Assembly: GCA_047638695.1 (NCBI GenBank)
Contig: JBLINY010000067.1
Coordinates: 1-25,042, forward strand
Direction of reading: 5' to 3'
DNA length: 25,042 nt
Origin: JAHECQ01 sp047638695
GTDB taxonomy: Bacteria > Actinomycetota > Acidimicrobiia > Acidimicrobiales > SZUA-35
Positions 1 to 7,625 of this stretch are shown here, piece after piece; position 1 is the stretch's first letter, and each line of letters starts with the position of its first letter. Position numbers and translations under genes: made by a program. The notes under the pieces are model-generated. The model saw only the letters and a program-made list of their open reading frames with translations, did no database searches and was not told the origin of the DNA.

Positions 1-1126
1 GGTTCTGCGCCTGCGCTTCTTCGAACGTCACTTCGTTGAGCAGCTCGTTGGTGCCCGCGACTTGGAGATCCTCGAAACTGATGCGATACCTCGTCCGCCA
101 GTCGCCGGCGAACCGGTTACTGGCCACCGTCGTCCCCCAGAAGTCATAGGGATAGATGTCGGCCGTGACGTCAAGCCCCTCGGCTCGTCCCGACTCGAGC
201 AACGCGATCGCCTCGTCCATCACGAACGTCCCGCCGGTCGATGCCAGATGCTCGACGTGAACCCAAACCCCGGTGTCTCGAGCGATCTGCAGAACTTCTT
301 CGAGAGCCTCGAGGCTGGTGCCCGGACTATCAGGATCGCTATAGCGGACGTGAAAGAAGGCGCCGTGGCCCCGCTCGACGGCAACCCGAGCGAGCGCTTC
401 CATCTCATCTCGCGAGGTGCCCGGCGAGTACTCAGGCGAGAACGACACGCCGGCCAGACCGTTGGCCAGATTGAGCCGGGTCAAGTCGGCGAACTCGGCA
501 ATCTGCTCGGAAACGAGCGAATCCTCAGGCATGACGGCCCCAACTTGCTCGTCCTCACCGCGGATGAAGTGCTGGTGCCACGCTCCACCAAAATGAACCG
601 GCGTCTTTCCCTCGAAGTTTTGAAAGAAGGCGTTGGCGTAGTTGTTCACGCCGTGCATCGCCATGTTGGTCGTGACACCATCGGCCACCTTGAACCACAC
701 CCCGACCGGGTGGGGTTCGGCCGAGAGAATGTCGATGAAGCCCGGAGCGACAACCTGGCCGGCGGCATCGATCACCTGAGCGCCACGCAGACCCGGCCCG
801 ACGGCTGTAATGCTTGCGCCTGTCATGCCCACATCGGCGATTCCGTCGAACCCGGTGTCGGGGTCGATCACTCGGCCATTGGCTATGACGATGTCGTGGA
901 GCTGGTCGGGTGCATCTGCTATCTCAGTGCCAGGGAGCGGATCAGGCCCAGTCCGCACCGCATCCTCGACGGGATCACCTGCGTCGGCGGGCTCGGCCGA
1001 CGGCACCGAGCCCAGTTCGCGAAGCAAACCAACGTTGGTGACGCCGAAGCCCAGGGCCACCAGGAACTTTCGGCGCGTGTTCGAGTGAGGCCGCCCCGAA
1101 GGCTGGTGAGGATCGGGCCTAGTCAT
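1..1126 (-). CDS. Tat-exported amidohydrolase, N-acyl-D-amino-acid deacylase-like (3' end outside window)
   Basis: The reading frame runs from an ATG at 1126 off the left edge with no stop, about 375 codons. Residues 17-22 read TRRKFL followed by a hydrophobic stretch, a twin-arginine signal, so the enzyme is probably exported. After a Pro/Asp-rich linker, residues 77-95 carry the IVIANGRVIDPDTG start of an amidohydrolase beta-sandwich, then APGFID at 127-132. The usual metal-binding HxH after GFID is absent (ILSAEPHP instead). Later candidate ligands remain: FFHVRYSD and VHVEHLAS. The closest named families are D-aminoacylase and dihydroorotase-like amidohydrolases; the true substrate is unknown. 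The start lies 12 nt after the stop of the upstream gene at 1139-2059, suggesting an operon. Confidence is high for the superfamily and low for the reaction. Confidence 0.85.
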   Translation of the reverse strand, partial: MTRPDPHQPSGRPHSNTRRKFLVALGFGVTNVGLLRELGSVPSAEPADAGDPVEDAVRTGPDPLPGTEIADAPDQLHDIVIANGRVIDPDTGFDGIADVGMTGASITAVGPGLRGAQVIDAAGQVVAPGFIDILSAEPHPVGVWFKVADGVTTNMAMHGVNNYANAFFQNFEGKTPVHFGGAWHQHFIRGEDEQVGAVMPEDSLVSEQIAEFADLTRLNLANGLAGVSFSPEYSPGTSRDEMEALARVAVERGHGAFFHVRYSDPDSPGTSLEALEEVLQIARDTGVWVHVEHLASTGGTFVMDEAIALLESGRAEGLDVTADIYPYDFWGTTVASNRFAGDWRTRYRISFEDLQVAGTNELLNEVTFEEAQAQN

Positions 1127-1138
1127 GAGGCCGCAAGG

Positions 1139-2059
1139 TTAGTTCGGGCCGAGGTCGACGCCGCGCCGGCTGCGGTTGGTCATCATGTCGTTAAGGACAG
1201 CAGCGACCAGCATTCGACCTGGCAGATCGAAGTGAAGCATGGCGGTGTCACACAGAACCGATGGTGTTGGTAGCTGGGACATGAGCCAACGGCAGAACGA
1301 ACCAGCATCGAACCACGTCGCCAACTCGGTTGAACAATGGCCGACATGAAGCGACCCGCGAGCAGCAGCCACTCGAACACCTTCCCAGCTGGTTGCGACC
1401 GCGTGATCGCGGTGGCGCTGTAACAGCAGGTCGAGGACGGCGATATCTGAACGACCGACGACCTCACGCCAATCAATAGCGGGGTGCCACGAGGCCAGCT
1501 CGGCTGCATCCACATCGGCGGCGATGCCAGACAGATCGTCAAGCCAAGCGGCGGCCCAATACCAACCAATCGGGATGTTGGCAGGGTCAGTTGGCAGTCG
1601 CAGGGCCCGCCGCATGGCATCGGGCACCAAACCCTCACCGCCCTCTTGGAAGTCAGCGGAGGCGATGTAACGACTCGATTCCATACAGATGCTGCTGGAA
1701 CCATCTGCCATAACGATCTGCACAGCCAGGGCCTGCGTTCCCGGCGCCAGATGATCGTCGCGACGCGAACCCCCAACAGATGAGGCAACCTGGCCGGATG
1801 AAGCAGCTGGGCCTGCTGAAATGACGCGGCCAGGCGACAACACCGCCAGGCCGAGCGAGTCGACCCGACAGGTGGTGCCGAGCAGCCATGTCGCGGGGTG
1901 ATGGTCGCCCAGAGGCAGAGCAACGCCATCGTTGGCCGTGCTGAGGTCAAGCAAGATGCTCTGGGATCGGACGGCGCTCGCGGCAAGCACCATGTGATGG
2001 GCCACCAACGGATGGACGGGGCGTCGAAAACGAGAAGAGGGCGGGCGAGAAAAGGACAT
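1139..2059 (-). CDS. Conserved hypothetical protein
   Basis: This 306-residue protein starts at an ATG preceded by a GGAG Shine-Dalgarno at 7 nt. I recognise no named family. It has a plausible soluble composition with ordered stretches (LDLLLQRHRDHAVATSW, WFDAGSFCRWLMSQLP) and no clear signal peptide or membrane helix. A second long frame overlaps it (1183-2106), but that frame has the Cys/Arg/Ser-rich composition of an antisense-type shadow. The gene is 12 nt upstream of the amidohydrolase and probably co-transcribed with it. Function unknown. Confidence 0.65.
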   Translation of the reverse strand: MSFSRPPSSRFRRPVHPLVAHHMVLAASAVRSQSILLDLSTANDGVALPLGDHHPATWLLGTTCRVDSLGLAVLSPGRVISAGPAASSGQVASSVGGSRRDDHLAPGTQALAVQIVMADGSSSICMESSRYIASADFQEGGEGLVPDAMRRALRLPTDPANIPIGWYWAAAWLDDLSGIAADVDAAELASWHPAIDWREVVGRSDIAVLDLLLQRHRDHAVATSWEGVRVAAARGSLHVGHCSTELATWFDAGSFCRWLMSQLPTPSVLCDTAMLHFDLPGRMLVAAVLNDMMTNRSRRGVDLGPN

Positions 2060-2191
2060 GGTCGGCTCCAGAGGTGAAAAGAGTGCTCCGGGGCCGGGGC
2101 CGCCAACGACCGGATCGACCGATCGGAGCCAGTCTAGAGGGCCAAGGCAGTTGTCGACCTAGACGTTCCCATCAGGAGTACGCTCGCTCCC

Positions 2192-3337
2192 GTGGCCAAC
2201 GAGCTGCCAGCCCTCTACAAACTCGGCATTGTCGGTGCCGGCCAGATTGCCCGGATGACACACCAGGCAGCCGTCAAGCTCGGTATCACACCCCGACTCC
2301 TCGCCGAGGACCTGGGTGATTCGGCCGCGCTCGCCGCTCCCGATGCCGTCTTCAGCCACCCGGATGCGCTCGCCGCGTTCGCCGAGTCGTGTGAGGTCAT
2401 CACGTTCGAGCACGAACGACTCGACCTTGGGTTGCTTCAGCGGCTCGAGGATGCTGGCGTACTTATCCGGCCTGGCACAAAGACGGTTCGAGCCGCGTTC
2501 GACAAGATGCACCAGCGGCGGGTGCTACTGAATCGAGGGCTTCCGGTCCCGGTGTTCACCGAGCTCAGGGGCCCCGACGATGTCCTGGACTTTGCGACCG
2601 TTTACGGCTGGCCACTCGTCATCAAGTCAGTACGAGCAGGCACTCGAAACCAAGTCGGCGTCTGGATCGTCGAGAGTCAGGGCGAAGCCTTACGGGTGAT
2701 GGCCGAACAAAATGGCCGCCAGCTGATGATCGAGGACTACAAGTCGATCGTGAAGGAACTGGTCGTGCTCGTGGTTCGCCGCCCCGGGGGTAGCGCCCGT
2801 TGCTATCCGGTGGTCGAGGTAGTCAACACCGATGGGATCTGCCGCGAGATCCGAGCACCAGCTGCCATTGGCCATCGAGTCGCCACGGAAGCCCGCGAGC
2901 TGGCGCTGAAGCTGGCTGATGAATTCGATGCCGTTGGTGTTTTGGCCGTTGAGCTCTTCTTGACCACGGAGGGTCTCGTTATCAACGAACTGGCGGCCCG
3001 ACCACACAACGCAGGCCATGTCACCATCGAAGGGGCGGCAACCTCACAGTTCGAGAATCATGTACGGGCTGTGCTCGACCTGCCGCTCGGGCCAACGTGG
3101 GCGACCTCTCCGGCCGTCGTCACCATCAACGTCATCGGAGGCATGGACTTGGTCGACCCTGCCCATCACCTGAGCGAGGCCCTCAGCGTCGACGGAGTTC
3201 ATGTTCACCTCTATGGCAAGGAACCTAGGGTTGGCAGCAAACTAGGGCACGTGACAGCCCTGGGTGACGACCTCGAACATGCCCGTGACCTAGCCCGACG
3301 AGCCGAAGCGGCGCTGCACGGCCGAAGAGCGTGGTGA
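2192..3337 (+). CDS. purK: 5-(carboxyamino)imidazole ribonucleotide synthase-like ATP-grasp protein
   Basis: The 381-residue product matches PurK, which uses ATP and bicarbonate to convert AIR to N5-CAIR in purine biosynthesis. It shows an N-terminal Rossmann-like segment (LGIVGAGQIARM, residues 11-22), EVITFEHE near residue 68, the ATP-grasp core, and the PurK signature NELAARPHNAGH near residue 265 followed by TSQFENHVRAVL. The glycine-rich ATP loop, normally close to RGGYDGRG, reads RAGTRNQVG here, an odd divergence. The start is a GTG at 2192 with AGGAG 13 nt upstream. The 3' end overlaps the earliest possible upp start, so the two are probably coupled. purE is not in the window. Confidence 0.87.
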   Translation: MANELPALYKLGIVGAGQIARMTHQAAVKLGITPRLLAEDLGDSAALAAPDAVFSHPDALAAFAESCEVITFEHERLDLGLLQRLEDAGVLIRPGTKTVRAAFDKMHQRRVLLNRGLPVPVFTELRGPDDVLDFATVYGWPLVIKSVRAGTRNQVGVWIVESQGEALRVMAEQNGRQLMIEDYKSIVKELVVLVVRRPGGSARCYPVVEVVNTDGICREIRAPAAIGHRVATEARELALKLADEFDAVGVLAVELFLTTEGLVINELAARPHNAGHVTIEGAATSQFENHVRAVLDLPLGPTWATSPAVVTINVIGGMDLVDPAHHLSEALSVDGVHVHLYGKEPRVGSKLGHVTALGDDLEHARDLARRAEAALHGRRAW

Positions 3338-3342
3338 CGTCG

Positions 3343-3975
3343 ATGCCGGCAAATCTCACCGTGATCGAGCATCCCCTGGTTGCTGACAAGATCGCCCGGC
3401 TTCGCGATGTCGACACCGATCCCGCGCTGTTTCGCCGCCTCTGCCAAGAGGTCACTGTGCTAACGGCCTACGAGGCCCTGCGCGACCTGTCGACCAAGAC
3501 CACCACGGTTGAAACACCGATCACCACGGCCGATGTCGAGGTGTTGGCCGGTCCTGAGCCGGCGGTCGTTGGCATTCTTCGTGCCGGCCTGATCATGGTC
3601 GAAGCCATCCTGTCGTTGGTTCCTGAGGCTCGGGTGGGACACATTGGACTCTTTCGCGATCCCGAAACTCATCAACCGGTTGAGTACTACCGAAAGCTGC
3701 CGCCAGCACTCGACCAACGAGAGATCATCCTGGTCGATCCCATGCTGGCGACCGGCGGCAGCGCAGCGGCAGCCATCACCCAGCTGAAAGAGGCCGGCGC
3801 CCAGCGCGTGCGCCTCATCTCGATCATTGGCTGCCCTGAGGGGGTGGCTGCGGTGCACGCTCAGCACCCGGACGTCGCCATCACCCTTGCTGCTCTTGAC
3901 GAACGACTCAACGAGAAGGCCTACATCGTGCCCGGGCTCGGAGATGCCGGCGACCGCATCTACGGCACGCTCTAA
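3343..3975 (+). CDS. upp: Uracil phosphoribosyltransferase
   Basis: The product makes UMP from uracil and PRPP (pyrimidine salvage, cytosolic). It has the PRPP loop ILVDPMLATGGSA (about residues 127-139), the N-terminal HPLVADKIARLRD typical of Upp, and the uracil-binding C-terminus YIVPGLGDAGDRIYGT. With the ATG at 3343 it is 210 residues, close to the E. coli enzyme. In-frame GTGs at 3331 and 3334 would add 4 or 3 residues and overlap the purK stop. I prefer the ATG because the Upp N-terminus begins a few residues later and GGTGA sits at suitable spacing. The next gene, cdd, is 29 nt downstream, giving a salvage cluster. Confidence 0.95.
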   Translation: MPANLTVIEHPLVADKIARLRDVDTDPALFRRLCQEVTVLTAYEALRDLSTKTTTVETPITTADVEVLAGPEPAVVGILRAGLIMVEAILSLVPEARVGHIGLFRDPETHQPVEYYRKLPPALDQREIILVDPMLATGGSAAAAITQLKEAGAQRVRLISIIGCPEGVAAVHAQHPDVAITLAALDERLNEKAYIVPGLGDAGDRIYGTL

Positions 3976-4004
3976 GCGGGAGCTCGACTGCCGATGAGCT
4001 ACTC

Positions 4005-4406
4005 ATGACCGACGCCGACATCCCCTGGGACGAACTGCGGGCTGCGGCTGCGCTAGCTGCGGTCAACGCCTACGCCCCATATTCCAACTTCAGTGTCGGT
4101 GCAGCGGCTCTCACTACCGATGGTCGCATCGTTACTGGTTGCAACGTCGAGAATGCCTCCTATGGCCTGACGCTCTGCGCCGAGTGCAGCCTCGTATCGG
4201 CCCTGGTCGGCTCGGGTGGCGGCCTTCTCAGGGCCGTGGCGGTCGTATCGGGCTCGGGCGATCCCTGCACTCCGTGCGGCCGGTGCCGCCAGCTCCTCTT
4301 CGAGCACGGCGGCGCCGACTGCCTGGTCGAGGGCGATGGTCAGATTCGCACCGTGGCCGAGCTACTTCCCGGGGCGTTCGGGCCCGACCGAATGAACGAC
4401 GGTTAA
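4005..4406 (+). CDS. cdd: Cytidine deaminase
   Basis: This 133-residue zinc enzyme deaminates cytidine and deoxycytidine to uridine and deoxyuridine. Visible motifs are YAPYSNFSVGAAALT near the start, the substrate stretch GCNVENASYGLTLCAEC with the catalytic Cys-Ala-Glu, and PCTPCGRCRQLLFE with the two further zinc cysteines. Length fits the small homotetrameric form. It follows upp by 29 nt and probably shares its transcript. The stop codon overlaps the stop of the convergent LDI-like gene by 4 bases (4403-4406). Confidence 0.95.
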   Translation: MTDADIPWDELRAAAALAAVNAYAPYSNFSVGAAALTTDGRIVTGCNVENASYGLTLCAECSLVSALVGSGGGLLRAVAVVSGSGDPCTPCGRCRQLLFEHGGADCLVEGDGQIRTVAELLPGAFGPDRMNDG

Positions 4407-5881
4407 TAGCTGCCCGGCGTGAATTCAAGCGTGCCGTTCACCAGCGGTGTGCGCACGATGACATCCCGTGGGGTCACGTCCATCGTGGCCCCCTCGATAC
4501 CGGTGAGGTACCACAGCCGCGGCTCGACGTCGGCTATCCGGAACTCGGTTGACTTCGTCGGGTCCTCCTTGAGGGGTGCAACGGTGAGATAGAGGGCGCC
4601 ACGTTCCCAGACAGCCCTGGTGAGGGCGACCTTTGGGAAGTCGACATCGACAACCTGCGGGCACGGCTCGAGTGGGGCGGCCGATAGCTGTTCCCACCGT
4701 CCGGGCCCGGCGGCCTCGGCCGCGGCGAGAAACGCGTTGAACTGACCGCGCGGATGAGGCTCGTTTAGACCCATCCCCCACGTGAATTCGCCCCGATCGT
4801 GATCCCACGTGGGCTCGTAGGACGTTTCGATGGCGTCGACCAAGCGAGCCTCAAGCTCGCTCAGTTCCCACTCGCGGGCCAAAACCAACGACGACCCATA
4901 GGCGCGACTGGCGCGAAGCGGCAGCTTTAGGTCGGAATGAAGACCGGCCGAGGAGCACGCGGCATCAAAGAGCCGGCGCGAATCGTCGACCATCTGTGGC
5001 GCGCCGTAGAACGATGTCGTGAGGGCCGCACTGACCGGCAGACGGTGATGCACATCCAGCTGCGGGTCGTAGTAGAAGGTCGTTGACTCTGGTGGCCCCT
5101 GACGGTCAAGGTCGAGGTAGTGCTCTCGGGCGTAGGTCCACCACGGCTCAAAGGCTTGTCGGTGAAAGTCCGTTCCGTATCGGTTGTCGTGAAGCCTCAG
5201 ACCGAGGCCAGCTCCAGCCAGTCAAAATGGCCAGACCTTGGTGTTCTCTCAATGACCGCCAATGGGTGCGGCTAGCCATTGTTCGGTGAGGGTTTCAGCA
5301 ATCTCGGTATGGGTCCAGGTAAAGGTGTTTTCACCGTCACGGATCATGTCGAACGGCTGGTTCCACCGATCGCTGGGGTCGATCATCGACCGGATGCCGA
5401 GCAGCACCAGAAAGAACCCTTTGTAGAACAACATGCCGTCGGCAGCGACAGGATCCATTTGGACTCCCCACGGCTCGACACCGTTGGCGGTCCATCCCGG
5501 CACGTCATACTTTCCCCAGAGCTCGGGCGGAATGAACGGCCGATAGCTGTCGGGGTAGTTGGCTTGGTCCGGATCTTTGCCGAACTGGGTGAGCCAATCG
5601 GCGGCCGACCACCAGCTGGTGTGGCGCTCGATCAGCTGGTCGAGGATGGTCACATACCGTTCGGTCCAGGCCGGCGTGCGATGCGCCATGAGACCCAGGG
5701 CATACGACGAGTCGACGAGATCGAAGCGGTGCCAGCTCGCCATCGGGGGATCAGACCTATCGTCCCAATGAGGATGCGGTCGACCATCGCGATTCCAGTT
5801 GTCGGCGGTGCTGGCCTTCCGATCGAGGTAGCGCAACCAACCCAACGATCGTTCAGACAGTCCTTGTTCAGAGAGTGCCAC
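4403..5881 (-). CDS. Putative double-selenocysteine linalool dehydratase/isomerase-like enzyme (two in-frame TGA codons)
   Basis: One continuous minus-strand frame of 493 codons, interrupted only by TGA at codons 211 (5251-5249) and 220 (5224-5222). Upstream residues include RYLDRKASTADNWNRDG and LFYKGFFLVLLGI; around the TGAs it reads APIGGH-U-ENTKVWPF-U-LAGAGLGLRLHDNRYGTDF; downstream are FYYDPQLDVHHRLP and GSSLVLAREWELSE. This parallels linalool dehydratase/isomerase (recalled: YKGHLNLMYGL; CEPDNYFVQC with Cys171/Cys180; RLHGTDY; FTLLLAREMGD), placing both TGAs on the two catalytic cysteines. TGC still encodes Cys elsewhere in the gene and TGG encodes Trp beside the TGAs, so a global TGA change is unlikely. 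A SECIS-like hairpin follows the second TGA. The start is a GTG at 5881; the frame is open upstream to 5935, so the N-terminus is uncertain. Substrate unknown; probably hydration/dehydration or isomerisation of an alkenol. Family assignment is firm; Sec decoding is inference. Confidence 0.8.
5194..5208 (-). promoter_or_regulatory. SECIS-like hairpin after the second in-frame TGA
   Basis: On the mRNA strand the sequence is GCCUC-GGUCU-GAGGC, a perfect 5-bp stem closing a GGUCU loop, with a further G-U pair possible below. The loop begins 18 nt after the TGA at 5224-5222, so GGU CUG are codons +7 and +8. The E. coli fdhF element, as I recall it, has GGU CUG at the same codons, with GGU in the apical loop bound by SelB. 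The hairpin lies wholly inside the coding frame, as bacterial SECIS elements do. What is seen: stem, loop and spacing. What is inferred: SelB binding. Confidence 0.65.
5231..5241 (-). promoter_or_regulatory. Weak candidate recoding element after the first in-frame TGA
   Basis: CCA-AGGUC-UGG on the mRNA strand forms a 3-bp stem with GGUC in the loop, 11 nt after the TGA at 5251-5249. The stem is short and alternative pairings compete, including GCCA with UGGC just downstream spanning the second TGA. It may be a minimal element, part of a larger fold, or chance; the first TGA may depend on the downstream hairpin. Confidence 0.25.
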
Positions 5882-5969
5882 GTATGCACCGTAGTCACGT
5901 TCTCGCCTCTCGATGCCACCTCGGACTGCAGTTCACCAAGGCCCAAAAGGGCGGTCTGGACAAGGCGTC

Positions 5970-5982
5970 TAGCCTGCGACCC
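5970..5982 (+). promoter_or_regulatory. Possible -10 element of the LLM oxidoreductase (leaderless)
   Basis: TAGCCT at 5970-5975 lies 7 nt before the ATG at 5983, the geometry of a leaderless actinobacterial transcript. No convincing -35 was seen. The 101-bp divergent spacer 5882-5982 must also hold the promoter of the LDI-like gene, for which I see no clear motif. Confidence 0.35.
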
Positions 5983-6813
5983 ATGCGCTACGGCATCAAA
6001 ACCGCACCCCAACACTGCACTTGGCAAGAGATGCTCGATATTTGGACGTTCGCCGACGAGGCGACCGTGTTCGAGTCGGCCTGGAATTTCGACCACTTCT
6101 ACCCTTTGGTCGGCGACACCACGGGGCCATGTTTGGAAAGTTGGGTCTCGCTGACTGCCCTCGCCCAGGCGACCCAACGGATTCAGGTTGGCTGCATGGT
6201 GAATGGCATTCACTACCGCCACCCTGCGCTGGTGGCCAACATGGCGGCAACACTCGACATTGTTTCGAATGGCCGCTTCCAGCTCGGTCTCGGCGCTGGC
6301 TGGCACGAGGAAGAATCGGCAGCGTACGGCATCCCGCTCGGATCGTTGAGCGAACGGATGGATCGCTTTGACGAGGGCGTCGAGGTCGTGTCGAGTCTGC
6401 TCACCAATGAGACCACGACGTTTCATGGCCGCTACTTCAACATCACCGATGCCCGCTGCGAACCAAAGGGACCTCAGCAGCCACGGCCGTCAATCGTGAT
6501 TGGCGGTGGTGGTGAGAAACGGACACTTCGCACCACGGCTCGCTGGGCCGACCACTGGAACCTGTCGTTCGCAACGCCGGAACGCTTCGCCCGGAAGTAC
6601 CAGGTGCTCCTCGGCCACTGCGAGGCGGTGGGGCGAAACCCCGCCGACATCGAAACATCGGTGCAGATCGCCTTCGAAGCCGATCAGTCGCCCCAAGAAG
6701 CGGTTGAGCAATCGGCCGCATTGTTCGAGGCGGGTGTCGACATCGTGGTGTTCACGCTGCGGACGCCCTACCGGGTACCGACCGTCGAGGCCTTAGCCGA
6801 AGCTCTCAAATAG
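5983..6813 (+). CDS. LLM-class (luciferase-like) F420-type oxidoreductase
   Basis: The 276-residue product has the TIM-barrel luciferase-like fold: MRYGIKTAPQ at the N-terminus, WNFDHFYPLVGD, the family hallmark LDIVSNGRFQLGLGAGWHEEE (residues about 89-109), and PSIVIGGGGEKRTLR. This group usually uses reduced F420, sometimes FMN; the substrate cannot be read from sequence. I start at the ATG at 5983, after TAGCCT, because upstream in-frame residues look non-coding and would cross the divergent promoter region. It is transcribed away from the LDI-like gene, so the two could act in one alcohol, terpene or lipid pathway, which is inference from position only. Confidence 0.88.
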   Translation: MRYGIKTAPQHCTWQEMLDIWTFADEATVFESAWNFDHFYPLVGDTTGPCLESWVSLTALAQATQRIQVGCMVNGIHYRHPALVANMAATLDIVSNGRFQLGLGAGWHEEESAAYGIPLGSLSERMDRFDEGVEVVSSLLTNETTTFHGRYFNITDARCEPKGPQQPRPSIVIGGGGEKRTLRTTARWADHWNLSFATPERFARKYQVLLGHCEAVGRNPADIETSVQIAFEADQSPQEAVEQSAALFEAGVDIVVFTLRTPYRVPTVEALAEALK

Positions 6814-6891
6814 ACGGCTCGGTCGACGGCTCTCTCAGCTGACTCCCGCTGCCGACTCTCCTCACTAACGTTCTCTACCAGCTGAACTCTC

Positions 6892-7587
6892 TTAACCAAC
6901 TGAAAACTGCTTCAGCAGGCCGGGGAGTTCGCTGATGGAGGCCAGCTCGGTCCAGCCGACTCGCTCACAGTCGACGTGTTCATGGCCCCAGGTCACGTGA
7001 TACGGCACGTGCACTGCATTGGCACCCAACTCGAGAACAGGCAGCACATCGGATCGAACCGAGTTGCCGACCATGAGAAACTCATCCGGGGTGACGACCA
7101 TGCGGTCGAGCACTCTCTGGTAGTTGGCCCGCGCTTTTTCGCTGAGAATCTCCACCACCTCGAATCGTTCGGCCAACCCAGACTCGGCCACCTTTGACTC
7201 CTGGTGGAACAGGTCGCCCTTCGTAATCAAGGCCAAGCGATACGACCCCGCCAGCTGATCAAGCGCATCAACGACACCGGGGAGTAGGTCAACCGGATGA
7301 TCCAGCATCTCCTTGCCCCATTCAATGATCTGCTCGATCGCTGTGGCGGAGACTTCTCGGCCGCTGGCTTCGATCGCTGTTTCGACCATCGACAAGGTGA
7401 ACCCCTTGATGCCATAGCCGAAGATCCGCAGGTTCGAACGCTCGCGCTCAAGCAGACGTTCAGCCGTTTCGTCCGGACTAAGCCAGGGCTCGAGCAGCTC
7501 TTGAAAGCGTACTTCGGTGACGGCAAAGTGGTTCTCTGAATGCCACAGCGTGTCGTCGGCGTCGAACCCGATCGTGGTGATAACCAT
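6892..7587 (-). CDS. HAD-superfamily hydrolase (phosphatase)
   Basis: This 231-residue protein carries the four HAD motifs: GFDADDTLW (nucleophile Asp and acid Asp) near the N-terminus, ITKGD, a lysine in LSEKARANY, and VGNSVRSDV. The helical insertion between motifs I and II is a C1 cap, as in phosphoglycolate-phosphatase-like enzymes. Substrate unknown. I chose the ATG at 7587, with GCAGG upstream; a TTG at 7599 would add four residues. It is divergent from adenosine deaminase with only 38 bp between starts, and convergent with the LLM gene. The 78-bp gap 6814-6891 shows no clear terminator. Confidence 0.88.
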   Translation of the reverse strand: MVITTIGFDADDTLWHSENHFAVTEVRFQELLEPWLSPDETAERLLERERSNLRIFGYGIKGFTLSMVETAIEASGREVSATAIEQIIEWGKEMLDHPVDLLPGVVDALDQLAGSYRLALITKGDLFHQESKVAESGLAERFEVVEILSEKARANYQRVLDRMVVTPDEFLMVGNSVRSDVLPVLELGANAVHVPYHVTWGHEHVDCERVGWTELASISELPGLLKQFSVG

Positions 7588-7625
7588 TGGACCTGCCAAG
7601 CATACTGATATCGGTACCCTTGGGT

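Noticed and set aside
62..1273. Plus-strand 403-codon frame
   Set aside because: It is antisense to the amidohydrolase; its product has no recognisable domains, while the minus frame has clear family motifs and a Tat signal.
1183..2106. Alternative minus-strand frame overlapping the hypothetical gene
   Set aside because: Composition is Trp/Cys/Arg/Ser-rich; the 1139-2059 frame has a better ribosome binding site and more protein-like sequence.
5249..5881. Two separate genes (5249-5881 and 4403-5053, minus) or a simple pseudogene with nonsense mutations
   Set aside because: Both pieces share one frame, the intervening codons encode family-like protein, and the only stops are two TGAs exactly at the active-site cysteine columns, with a SECIS-like hairpin after the second.
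4403..5881. Global reassignment of TGA to Trp or Cys
   Set aside because: TGA ends purK, adenosine deaminase, cpaB and other genes in the window, and TGG and TGC are used normally inside the LDI-like gene.
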